Shown here: positions 1 through 7,779 of the stretch, one piece after another
How the letters are laid out: each line of letters begins with the position of its first letter
How positions within the stretch are numbered: the stretch's first letter is position 1
NCBI GenBank assembly: GCA_036939755.1
Contig: JALLAZ010000678.1
Coordinates: 1 to 12,868, forward strand
Source: Stephanodiscus triporus
Lineage: Eukaryota; Bacillariophyta; Thalassiosirophyceae; Thalassiosirales; Thalassiosiraceae
DNA length: 12,868 bases
Reading direction: 5' to 3'
The notes under the pieces: model-generated
What the model was told of the DNA's origin: nothing
Databases searched by the model: none
The model's input: only the letters and a program-made list of their open reading frames with translations
Made by a program: the position numbers and the translations under genes

Positions 1-1
1 G

Positions 2-3000
2 CTGAGCTACGAGGGGTCCTTCCTCGGCGGGACCGTCGCGAGGTTATCGAACGTCGCGTCCTCCGCCGGCGTCATCGGCGGCGGGGACGCGTCGTCCTCC
101 GTCCCCCCGGCGGCGGCGACGACGACGGCGACGTCCTCCTCCTCCTCCCCCCTCCTCCTCCTCCGCGACGATGCGATGCGCGCGCTGTCGTCGATCGCGT
201 CCGACGCGTCGTCGTCGTCGGCCGTATCGACGTGGGACGATCTCGCGTCCGCGATTATTCGCGGATACGAGTCGATCGCCGACGTCGCGTCGTCGTCGTC
301 GATCGGCTCGTTCTTCTCGGGCGGGGGACCGTGGACGCACGTCGGGGACGGCCTCGGTCCGACTCTCGACTCGCTGATCTCGCGGTGGACTACGACGGCG
401 TCGACCGTCGACGGCGTGCCGCGATTGGCCGTCCTCCTCGTGGCGTCCGTATTGACCACCTCCGTCCTCGGCGCGATGTTCAACCTCGGACGACGCGGGG
501 GGGGAGGAGGAGCGACGTCGCCGTATCCGACGAACAAGTACGATCCGGCGTCGGCGAGGAGGTACTTCGACGGGAAGAAATCGCTCGTATTCGGTAGGGC
601 GGCGCAGATCGCGTTCCTGAGCTCCGCCTACCTCCTCGGCCTCGCATACGACGGGCTGTCGGGGAACGTGGAGGGCAATTCGCGCAAGCGCGCGGACGAG
701 CTAACGGCGCTATTGGCGAAACTCGGCCCGAGCTTCGTCAAGGTCGGGCAGAGCCTGTCGATACGTACCGACCTCCTCGGTCCGGAGTACGTCCGAGGAC
801 TTAGGGCGCTGCAGGATCGATGTCCGCCGTTCGACACGTCCATCGCGCGCGCGACGATCGAGGACGAATTGGGGGACAAGGTCGAGGAAATATTCGTCGA
901 CTTTCCCGACGGCCCGATCGCTGCCGCGAGCCTCGGGCAGGTCTACAGGGCAACGACGCGATCGGACGGCAGGGTCGTGGCCGTGAAGGTCCAGCGTCCG
1001 GGCATCGTCGAGCAGATCGCTCTCGACATGCACCTGATACGGGAGGTCGCGGGACCGCTGCGGAAATTATTCGGACTGAACACGGACATCGTGGGCGTCG
1101 TCGACGCCTGGGGGACGGGATTCGTCGACGAGCTCGATTACGTCGAGGAGGCGATCAACGCCAAGTCCTTCTCGGAGGGCATAATGCGCACGACGCTATC
1201 GGGCGTGGTCTTCGCGCCGCCGGTCGTGGACGGGCTGACCACGCGCAGGGTGTTGACGACGGAGTGGATCGAGGGGGAGCGCCTCGACAGGAGCGCCAGG
1301 GAGGACGTGAGCGTCCTATGCAGCATCGCGATGAACAGTTACCTCACGATGATGCTCGAGACGGGTCTCCTGGTGAGTTTTTGTTTTTTTCGTGCGTTGA
1401 CTTTTTTCCCCTCCTCCGTGGATATCGCGGATGCCCTCCCACTTGTGCATTTTGATGCCTTTCGTCGGAATACGATCCGCACGCGACTCACCTATCGCCA
1501 TGTCATCCCTTTCGCCCGTCGTCATCGAAAAAAGCATTGTGATCCCCATCCGGGGAACCTCCTTCGCACCACCGATGGCAAGCTCTGCATTCTCGACTGG
1601 GGTATGGTGACACGCATCAATCCCGACTTGCAGATCACCCTCATCGAGCACATGGCCCACCTGACGAGCGCCGATTACGAGGAGGTACCCAAGGATCTGC
1701 TGCTTCTTGGGTTCATACCCGAGAGCAAGTCCGACCTGATTAAGGACAGCGGCGTGGTGGAGACGCTCGCGGAGATATACGGCGCGTGGTCGGGCGGGGG
1801 GGGTGCAGCAGCGATCAACGTTAACAAGTGAGTGGCGCATCGGTACTGAGGGGAGACGGCGCGCGAGTCGCGCGTGTGCAAATGCTCCTCGTGCCTATAT
1901 TATGCGTGGTCGCTGACGTTCAGCCTTTTCTTTTTACCCCCCCTTTCAGGGTAATAGCGGATCTCCAGGATTTGACTGCCGAGAAGGGAAATCTCTTTCA
2001 AATCCCACCCGTGAGTGATGCGCATTTTATCATTTCTCTCGTCCACGATTTTCGCCCGACCGAACGCACTAACTATATCCGTCTGCTACATCCAAAAAAG
2101 TACTTCGCCTACATCGCCAAGTCCTTTTCGGTATTGGAAGGCATCGGTCTTAGCAACGATCCCAAATATTCCATAATCAACGAGTGTCTACCATACGTAT
2201 CGAAGCGTCTCCTAACGGACAAGTCGGAGAGGACGGGAGGCGCGCTATCGACCTTCATCTTCGGACCGGACAAGTCCAACGAGGATCGGATCATCGATTA
2301 CGACCGCGTCGAGCAGCTCGTGACGGGCTTCGGCGAGTACACCACCTCGGCGTCGGGAGAGCTCCTGGGCAAGAATGCCACCAGGGCCGAAATCATCGAG
2401 GGAGTGGCCACGCAGGTACTCGATCTTCTCGTCACCGAGGAGGAGACGCCACTGCAGAAGATATTCGTCGAGCAGCTCGCGAAGATCATATCGTCAACCA
2501 CGAGGTCGGCGTGGTCTCAGATCCGCGAGAGGAGCGGCATCCTGCCGTCGGGCAGGACGGTGCTGGGCACGCTTGTTGATCCACTGGGGGTGTTCAAGAA
2601 CAGTCCGATCGTGCGCGTCGACGAGCTTGACGAGCGCACGGTTGAGACGACGAGGAACTTAATCCAGCTCCTCTCCAGCACCGGTTCGCGATCCGAGTCG
2701 ACGGTGGACCTAACGACGTTGTCGCGCGGTGAGATCACCGAGATCACTTCCATCGTTGCGCAAAAGCTCTTCGAGAGACGAAGCGGCGTCGCGAAGACGA
2801 GCAACCGACTCGTCACGCAGCTACTACAGCTCACTGCCGATCGATTGGAAAAGGGGGGGGGGAGGGATATCGTCGTCGTTCCATCGTCGGATCCCGTCGA
2901 AAGCATCAACGACGGGAGGATTCACGACAAAGTTAGCACGAGGGAAAACAAGACGAGTGATCGTTTAGCGAGCGCGCGGCGAATCCTAGCGACCATAGAG

Positions 3001-3006
3001 CAATGA
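2..3006 (+). CDS. ABC1/UbiB-family atypical kinase, 5' partial, four exons
   Basis: Spliced coding sequence is <2..1372, 1535..1827, 1950..2010 and 2101..3006. The frame stays open to the window edge, so the true start is probably upstream. Counting from the first in-frame Met (176) gives 818 residues. ABC1 hallmarks occur in order: KxGQ motif (K189, Q192), Ala-rich loop AAASLGQVYRA (from 249), the lysine in VAVKVQRPG (K271), ELDY with downstream EEA (319-326), HCDPHPGN (400-407) and LDWG (D420), where DFG is usual. A block from 518 (YFAYIAKSFSVLEGIGL) follows the kinase core, then about 260 poorly conserved residues. Residues 84-102 are hydrophobic and could span a membrane. Family knowledge: ABC1 kinases regulate quinone and prenyl-lipid metabolism in mitochondria and plastids. 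The C-terminal block suggests a plastid type, but this is inference and the targeting peptide lies outside the window. Exon 1 is strongly GC-rich with Ser/Ala-rich low complexity at its start. Confidence 0.9.
1373..1534 (+). other. Intron 1 of the ABC1 kinase gene (162 nt)
   Basis: Starts GTGAGT and ends AAAAAAG before CATTGTGAT. It is phase 0, divisible by three and stop-free. Removing it joins LETGLL directly to HCDPHPGN, as the family requires. Confidence 0.88.
1828..1949 (+). other. Intron 2 of the ABC1 kinase gene (122 nt)
   Basis: Starts GTGAGT after AACAA and ends in a pyrimidine tract plus CAG. Splicing restores a Lys codon (AA+G) and moves translation from the first open frame, which otherwise stops at 1829-1831, into the second. 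It reads INVNK then VIADLQDLTAEKGNLFQIPP. Confidence 0.88.
2011..2100 (+). other. Intron 3 of the ABC1 kinase gene (90 nt)
   Basis: Starts GTGAGT and ends AAAAAAG. It contains a good branch-point candidate (CACTAAC near 2067-2073). It is phase 0, divisible by three and stop-free. Removal joins FQIPP to YFAYIAKSFSVLEGIGL, the expected conserved block. Confidence 0.87.
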
Positions 3007-3234
3007 GTTTTGCATACATGACAAATGATAAAATAAACATTCCGTCGTTCCCTCCAATGCTAGCAGCGGATGAAGGAGAGCTGATATCAGAAGGCAAGTA
3101 GTACCTAGCTAGGTACTATCGAGGACCTCACGTCTGCATACAATAGGCAAACAAATGGACAATGACAGTTTTAGATTATGGTTTTCGATGCATTTTAACA
3201 ACGTTCTACATGCCCAACAGTATTAAGGTTGCAT
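3007..3234. other. Convergent 3' region between kinase and SYLF genes
   Basis: Short non-coding spacer between two convergent stop codons. It holds an AATAAA (3032-3037) 26 bases after the kinase stop, a plausible polyadenylation signal, and the 20-bp palindrome listed separately. I see no coding potential. Confidence 0.6.
3099..3118. repeat. Perfect 20-bp palindrome
   Basis: TAGTACCTAGCTAGGTACTA equals its own reverse complement over all 20 bases. It lies between the convergent ends of the kinase and SYLF genes. It could be a 3'-end hairpin, a protein-binding site or a remnant of a small repeat; the sequence alone does not decide. Confidence 0.85.
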
Positions 3235-4255
3235 TTAGGCAGCCATAACTTCTCCTGATTTAGCTACAAACGCAGCCTGCGGTGCTTCCATCTGCGCCGC
3301 GTGCGCTGGAATCATTATTTTTCCATCCCTCAACAAATGAAGCCGATGGTGCAACTGAAAAGTAACATTGTATAACAAGTGTTGGAAAATTTCAGCATGA
3401 TACTACTTTGGCAGTGGAGGATGTGCTTAACTCACCTCGTCAACACCCTTTCCTTTTGGAGCGTCAACGGCATTCTCAAACAAAATTTCGCTCGGCTTCG
3501 CAGGCTTGCCATAGAAGCGTTCATTCTCTTTGCTACGGGCGTTGAGAACGGCCGTCTCGATGGATATCCCACCAAAGACCCCCTTGCTGAACGCGTAGGC
3601 GAATGTAACGCCCATTCCTCCTTTCTCGGAGAAGTTGAACGAAGCATCGGCTTCCCTACCCAAAGGTCCTACCGTGGCAGCGATCTAAATCAAAGTAAAG
3701 AGGAACCGTCAACTTAGTGTCAAGTGTTGCGTAAAAGCATCGATGATCACACAATTAGTTTTTGAGGGTCCTCACCTGAGTTCCAATCTTCACATGATGC
3801 TCCCCCGAGAAAGTTTTCAACGTCGCATCGTCCATGACGCAAATCACAAGATCCTTGACCTCGGCGCCGGCCATCAAACCCCAACCGATACCACCAAGGC
3901 CAAGGGCCGACGGAGGAGACCAGGTGCCATCTTCCTTGTGCGCAATGATGACGCCCGTTCCGACAGTTCCCGAAAAGATAAACCCCGCCTCCGCCACCGT
4001 GAGGATTATGATGCCTTTGCAATCCTTGATGATTCCTTTGGGAATGCCTGAAAAGGAGAGGATGGCGTATGGAAGAAAAGGGTGAGATCTCTGGAAATGT
4101 ATACGACCTGCCAACTGCCAAATGCACACGACGTTGGAGGTAGAAAGGAAGATAGAAAACTTACCGGCCCAATTGGGACTGAGAGCTTGATCAAGAACAT
4201 TTTTTGCATGGAAAATAATGCCCTCCATCGTCTTCATATCGGTAAGTTCGTTCAT
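3235..4255 (-). CDS. SYLF-domain (DUF500/Ysc84-type) protein, four exons
   Basis: Minus-strand exons are 4255..4165, 4047..3776, 3684..3436 and 3354..3235, giving 243 residues. After a short helical N-terminus (MNELTDMKTMEG...) comes a complete SYLF-type core. It has IPKGIIKDCKGIIILTV at about 31-47, GFIFSGTVGTGV, then DGTWSPPSALGLGGIGWG, VKDLVICVMDD, and after intron 2 ATVGPLGREAD and YAFSKGVFGGISIE. These match the usual SYLF pattern of an AKG..ILTV helix, a WS.PSA strand, GPxGR and SKGLFAG. Family knowledge: SYLF domains bind phosphoinositides, and in Ysc84/SH3YL1 they work at actin and endocytic membranes. No SH3, FYVE or signal peptide is visible, so this is a stand-alone SYLF protein. 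The start has an A at -3 (AAG-ATG). The last exon encodes a 39-residue tail of unknown role. It diverges from the protease gene across a 491-bp spacer. Confidence 0.9.
3355..3435 (-). other. Intron 3 of the SYLF gene (81 nt)
   Basis: On the minus strand it starts GTGAGT after GACGAG and ends TTTTCAG before TTGCACCAT. It is phase 0 and has an in-frame TAA eight bases into the intron. Confidence 0.82.
3685..3775 (-). other. Intron 2 of the SYLF gene (91 nt)
   Basis: On the minus strand it starts GTGAGG and ends ATTTAG. Removal joins KIGTQ to IAATVGPLGREAD, the conserved SYLF junction. Confidence 0.87.
4048..4164 (-). other. Intron 1 of the SYLF gene (117 nt)
   Basis: On the minus strand it starts GTAAGT and ends TTTTCAG. 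It is phase 1, rebuilding a Gly codon (G+GC), so NWAG reads on into IPKGIIKD. It is divisible by three and stop-free. Confidence 0.87.
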
Positions 4256-4746
4256 CTTGATTGAGAGTACAAGCTGTGATCGAAATGTGTTTAATATGTT
4301 TAGTGTGTATGATGTACTACTTCGGTTTTATGCGAGCAACAGCAAGTTGGCACGAACCACGATGTGCACCCGTAGGCGAACGAGAACTCTGAGTGTCAAT
4401 TTTACTTAACTTCTTTTGAGTTCGCGTAATCGTACGAAGTAGAGTAGTTAAGGTAAGTATTACAATAAGATAGGAGTAAGTAATATTCTTAGGTATGTAT
4501 CACCTACTCTGCAGAGTAGATGTGGAAGTTGTACGGCATGTAGGAACCAGTAAAAGAGAGCAGCGTCTCTTCATCATCGTACCTACTCCTACTACACTAC
4601 ATACCTACATACGCCGAGAGCGAGACCATCATCAAGCGTTGGACGGACGATGGTGGGTCGCGGGCAGGCGTTGGGCGGCGAAAGAAAAGACCCCAAGATG
4701 ATAGAACTCAACCTCGAGAGCTCGAGACCCCCGCATAGCCAGCGAT
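4256..4746. promoter_or_regulatory. Divergent intergenic region, SYLF / serine protease
   Basis: This 491-bp spacer separates two divergent start codons, so it should hold promoters for both genes (inference from layout). It is AT-rich in the middle with runs of GTA/TAC-type short words (about 4440-4500 and 4580-4615) and contains the 16-bp palindrome at 4504-4519. No clear TATA box or conserved coding sequence is visible. In the protease frame a TGA at 4699-4701 blocks an upstream extension. Confidence 0.5.
4504..4519. repeat. Perfect 16-bp palindrome in a divergent promoter
   Basis: CTACTCTGCAGAGTAG is its own reverse complement. One mismatched pair outside it is followed by two more matching pairs. 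Its position between divergent genes suits a dimeric DNA-binding protein site, which is inference. Confidence 0.8.
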
Positions 4747-7323
4747 ATGATAGCCACCGTCGTACCCGTCGCGCATCGTCGACGTCGTCGTAGTCGTCGT
4801 AGTCGCAGTCTCAATCGTCATCATCGTGGCACAGCGCGCCCCCCCGGCCTCCTCCTCGCCGTCGTCGTCGTCGCGATGGTCGCGACGACGACGACGATGA
4901 TCGTCGTCGCCCTCCATCCGGCGCCTCGTCCCTCGCGCGTCGTTGTCGCGGAGGCGGCGCGATCGTCCCCCCGGCGGCGTCGTGGCGCGGCGGCGATCGA
5001 CGACGGGTGCGACGGATGCGACGCCGGGGGGAGGGGGGAGGAGGGGAGGGGGAGGGGGAGGGGGAGAGGGGACGTCGAGTTCGTGGCGTCCGCGGTGCGC
5101 TCGCTCGACGGCGACGGGGATGACGGACGACGATTACGACGACGATTACGAACGAGGAGGAGGAAGAGGGGAAGGAGACGACGCGCGAGGGGGACGGGAG
5201 GGGTAGGGGGTAGGGGCGAGCGCGACCTCGTGGTGGGCGGTCGGATCGCCCCGCCCGGGAGGTTCCCGTACATGGTGTCACTGCAAAGGGAGGAGAATTA
5301 CGAATACGACGACTACCAGGGGAACGACGTCGACGACGTCGTCGACCTTCACGTGTGCGGCGGCACCCTCGTCGCCATGGACGTTGTCCTCACGGCGGGT
5401 CACTGCGGGTACGAGGAGGTTACGTCGACGACGACGGCCAGCGACGACGACGACGACGATGGCGAAAATAATAATAACGGCACCGCCGCCACCAAAGTCT
5501 TCGTCGACTTCGGATCGGTCCCGCGTCAGGTCTTTCACGGCGCCGACGTGGGCGCGTACAACCTGTCAGATCCCGACTCGTCGTCGTACGACAACCTGCT
5601 TTTCGAACGTCTGGTCGTGCATCCGGATTATACCGGATACGACGGCCTCGACGGCACCGGGCACCACGGCGAGATGCGTCATGACGTCATGCTCGTGAAG
5701 CTGTACGGCGGTTCGTCGCGTCCGACGATCAGGCTTCACGATCCGAATGACGACGACGACGACGCGTCGACGACGAATTATCGACGTCCCCTCTCGAGGG
5801 GGGAGGGACTCGTCGTCACGGGATGGGGAGACACGGATCCCGGGAGCGGGGTCGATCACGCCGTCCCGAGCGATGCGCTTCGATACGCGACGCTCGGATA
5901 CGTCCCGAACGACGAGTGCGACGAGTCGAGGGGATACTCGAGCATTGGGACGTCGACATCGACGACTACTACTACGACGACTACTACTATGACATTTCGG
6001 GGGGACGGATACGAGGATTACTTCTCGTACGAGGGGTCTATCAGCGACGACATGATGTGCGCCTCGGGCGGGACGACGGGGGAAGATGCGTGTCAGGGGG
6101 ACAGCGGGGGGGGTCTGTTTCGCTTGGGCGACGATCCCGACGGGGCCGGAGGTGAGGAGGGGAAGGGGATGGCGGCGGGACCCTGCACTTTTCGTCGTCA
6201 TTATTTTGTTTTGTTTTCGCCTCCGGTCTTTTTTAATCTCCGGTGCGAAAGTCTTCCCGGACCCGATTTTGACGCGCCCCATGTTTCTTTATTCGAATCC
6301 GCAGACGTGCAAATGGGCATCGTGAGCTGGGGATTGCAGTGCGGGGACGAGGATTTCCCTGGCGTGTACGCTAGGGTGGGAGAGCACTACGATTGGATAG
6401 CGAAAACGATTTGCGAGTTATCTGACAGTCCGCCTGAATACTTCAACTGCGCCCCAAAGCCCTATCCTCTCGGCAGTCCCGACGATCCGGTGGTGGACCT
6501 CACGATAACGATACACTTCGACGACTACAGGAGGGAGACGGGATGGCTTTTGGAGTCGATGCCCGATTTCCGCAACGTCGTCTTTCGTCCCTTCGGAACA
6601 TACAGGAACGTGAGCACCGTCGACGAGTACAACTCCATGTCCGAGGTCGTGAGCGTCCAATCCGGACGATTCTACATGCTGTCGATCTTGGACGAGTTCG
6701 CCGACGGATTCTGTTGCATCGCGGGAGAGGGGAATTTCAGGGTAGACTCGTCGACCGGCCCGATCGTCGATACCACGCCAGGAATTTTGTGGTCGCCGCA
6801 TGCGCTGCGGCGAGTGTTGTACGTAAGCCCGCCGGACTCAGCTCCACCGACCTACATCACGATAGTCGTCACGCTGGGAATCGGGGCGGATCCTGGAAAC
6901 TTTCTATTCGTCGCCATCGAAAGCGTCATGTTCGAGGCGCTGATGCTGTACGAGATCCGGCCGTTCGTCGGCGATTCGGTCGATTCTCGTGTGTTTCGAG
7001 TGCCAGTATTCGGCGCGGAATTCAAATCGCAGAAGTATACTGTCATTATGTACGATGACAACGAAGGAGAGTCCTCGAAGGCAAGCTTCGAGGTATATCT
7101 CGGAGACGCCAGTTTAGACAGCCTGATTCTAGCCCAGGACGGAAACTATGGGGACAAGAACAACATATCCCGTAGCTTCGTATTATTCAAGAGGCAGAAA
7201 GAAGACTTTACAGATTTTGTCAGGCCCAATGAACTGACAAGCGCATCTACGTTGGAGCAGAATGTCAGCATCATCTTCCTCATGCTTGTGGCATCTCTGG
7301 GAAATTTTCTTGCTCGCTTATGA
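4747..7323 (+). CDS. Trypsin-like serine protease with tandem C-terminal module, two exons
   Basis: Exons 4747..6151 and 6305..7323 give 807 residues. An Arg-rich N-terminus precedes a hydrophobic stretch (35-56), a signal anchor or, from Met44, a possible signal peptide. Residues 57-158 are low-complexity Arg/Gly/Asp. The S1 domain starts at VVGG (162-165). The catalytic triad is intact: H219 in LTAGHC, D313 in RHDVMLVKL, and S453 in DACQGDSGGG. D447 lies six residues before the Ser, giving trypsin-like preference for Arg/Lys. GIVSWG and GVYARVGEHYDWI close the domain. Poly-Asp and poly-Thr inserts lie in surface-loop positions. Two related beta-rich modules follow (about 533-617 and 652-733), then a hydrophobic C-terminal tail (788-807) that might be a membrane or GPI-anchor signal. 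It probably acts in the secretory pathway or at the cell surface. The physiological substrate is unknown. Confidence 0.9.
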   Translation: MIATVVPVAHRRRRRSRRSRSLNRHHRGTARPPGLLLAVVVVAMVATTTTMIVVALHPAPRPSRVVVAEAARSSPRRRRGAAAIDDGCDGCDAGGRGEEGRGRGRGRGDVEFVASAVRSLDGDGDDGRRLRRRLRTRRRKRGRRRRARGTGGVGGRGERDLVVGGRIAPPGRFPYMVSLQREENYEYDDYQGNDVDDVVDLHVCGGTLVAMDVVLTAGHCGYEEVTSTTTASDDDDDDGENNNNGTAATKVFVDFGSVPRQVFHGADVGAYNLSDPDSSSYDNLLFERLVVHPDYTGYDGLDGTGHHGEMRHDVMLVKLYGGSSRPTIRLHDPNDDDDDASTTNYRRPLSRGEGLVVTGWGDTDPGSGVDHAVPSDALRYATLGYVPNDECDESRGYSSIGTSTSTTTTTTTTTMTFRGDGYEDYFSYEGSISDDMMCASGGTTGEDACQGDSGGGLFRLGDDPDGAGGEEGKGMAAGPCTFRRHYFVLFSPPVFFNLRCESLPGPDFDAPHVSLFESADVQMGIVSWGLQCGDEDFPGVYARVGEHYDWIAKTICELSDSPPEYFNCAPKPYPLGSPDDPVVDLTITIHFDDYRRETGWLLESMPDFRNVVFRPFGTYRNVSTVDEYNSMSEVVSVQSGRFYMLSILDEFADGFCCIAGEGNFRVDSSTGPIVDTTPGILWSPHALRRVLYVSPPDSAPPTYITIVVTLGIGADPGNFLFVAIESVMFEALMLYEIRPFVGDSVDSRVFRVPVFGAEFKSQKYTVIMYDDNEGESSKASFEVYLGDASLDSLILAQDGNYGDKNNISRSFVLFKRQKEDFTDFVRPNELTSASTLEQNVSIIFLMLVASLGNFLARL
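5026..5071 (+). other. G-run tract with quadruplex potential
   Basis: An uninterrupted purine stretch with at least six runs of four or more G separated by single A or GA. It encodes a Gly/Arg/Glu-rich piece of the protease linker. Quadruplex formation is inferred from the pattern only. Confidence 0.6.
5189..5217 (+). other. Second G-run tract with quadruplex potential
   Basis: Five runs of three to five G spaced by A, AC or TA lie just before the codons of the S1 domain start. It encodes Arg/Gly-rich linker. Confidence 0.55.
6152..6304 (+). other. Intron of the serine protease gene (153 nt)
   Basis: Starts GTGAGG and ends CCGCAG. It is phase 1, rebuilding a GAC codon, so DPDGAG reads into DVQMGIVSWG. 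It is divisible by three and stop-free, so the unspliced frame stays open. Removing it restores the usual short distance between the catalytic Ser and GIVSWG. Confidence 0.87.
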
Positions 7324-7779
7324 TATATCTCTGGAGAATCGACTAAAGACATAGATTTCCTGTTTGTTCTGATGCTGCCCCTATCACTTGCCGACCCATG
7401 CCGCTTTTGATCAATCATTACACACGTCGCTCTTGGACGAAGTACGATTCGCTCCGTTCTATGCAACCTATATAATGACGTGAGCTGGCGAAATGCTGAC
7501 GGCAATAAAAGGAACTCGAGAAGGACTGCGTTAATACTAGGTCAGATGTCAAAAACAGATGGCTCCACAATCTGATGTCAAAGTATCTGCATCTTGTCAT
7601 TATCAATAAGTATTCGGTTTTTCCATATAGTACAATATCAACCTGGAGCCAAAAAATAATAAATGATTCTGATCATACACGAGCCCCCGGTGCCAATTAT
7701 TCAGTTGGCGTTCACATCCTATTTTCAAGACACTTCTTCTTTCATGCATAACCAGTTCGCTAAGCTGGCATCGTGTACA
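7324..7779. other. Convergent 3' region between protease and coiled-coil genes
   Basis: AT-rich non-coding stretch. AATAAA occurs at 7504-7509 and 7658-7663 on the plus strand, candidate polyadenylation signals for the protease transcript. A weak 5-bp stem (GCCAA...TTGGC, near 7690-7710) is not convincing. The short open frames here have no recognisable composition. I see no further gene. Confidence 0.5.

Noticed and set aside
44..597. Long Arg-rich or Ser-rich open frames in other frames of the first exon
   Set aside because: GC-rich CGA/TCG repeats keep all frames open; only the frame continuing into the kinase domain has conserved motifs.
1828..1831. Two kinase open frames overlapping by four bases, like translational coupling or a frameshift mutation
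   Set aside because: Clean GTGAGT and pyrimidine-tract-CAG splice sites (1828-1949) join the two frames in phase and restore conserved family sequence, so this is an intron.
4811..5281. Minus-strand open frames opposite the protease N-terminus
   Set aside because: They are shadows of the same GC-rich low-complexity stretch, giving Arg/Pro/Ser runs without domain content.
5329..5346. 18-bp palindrome GTCGACGACGTCGTCGAC
   Set aside because: It lies in coding sequence built of GAC/GTC codons, where simple trinucleotide runs produce such symmetry easily.
5681..5690. CRE-like ATGACGTCAT
   Set aside because: It encodes the conserved HDVM around the catalytic Asp of the protease, so codon content explains it.
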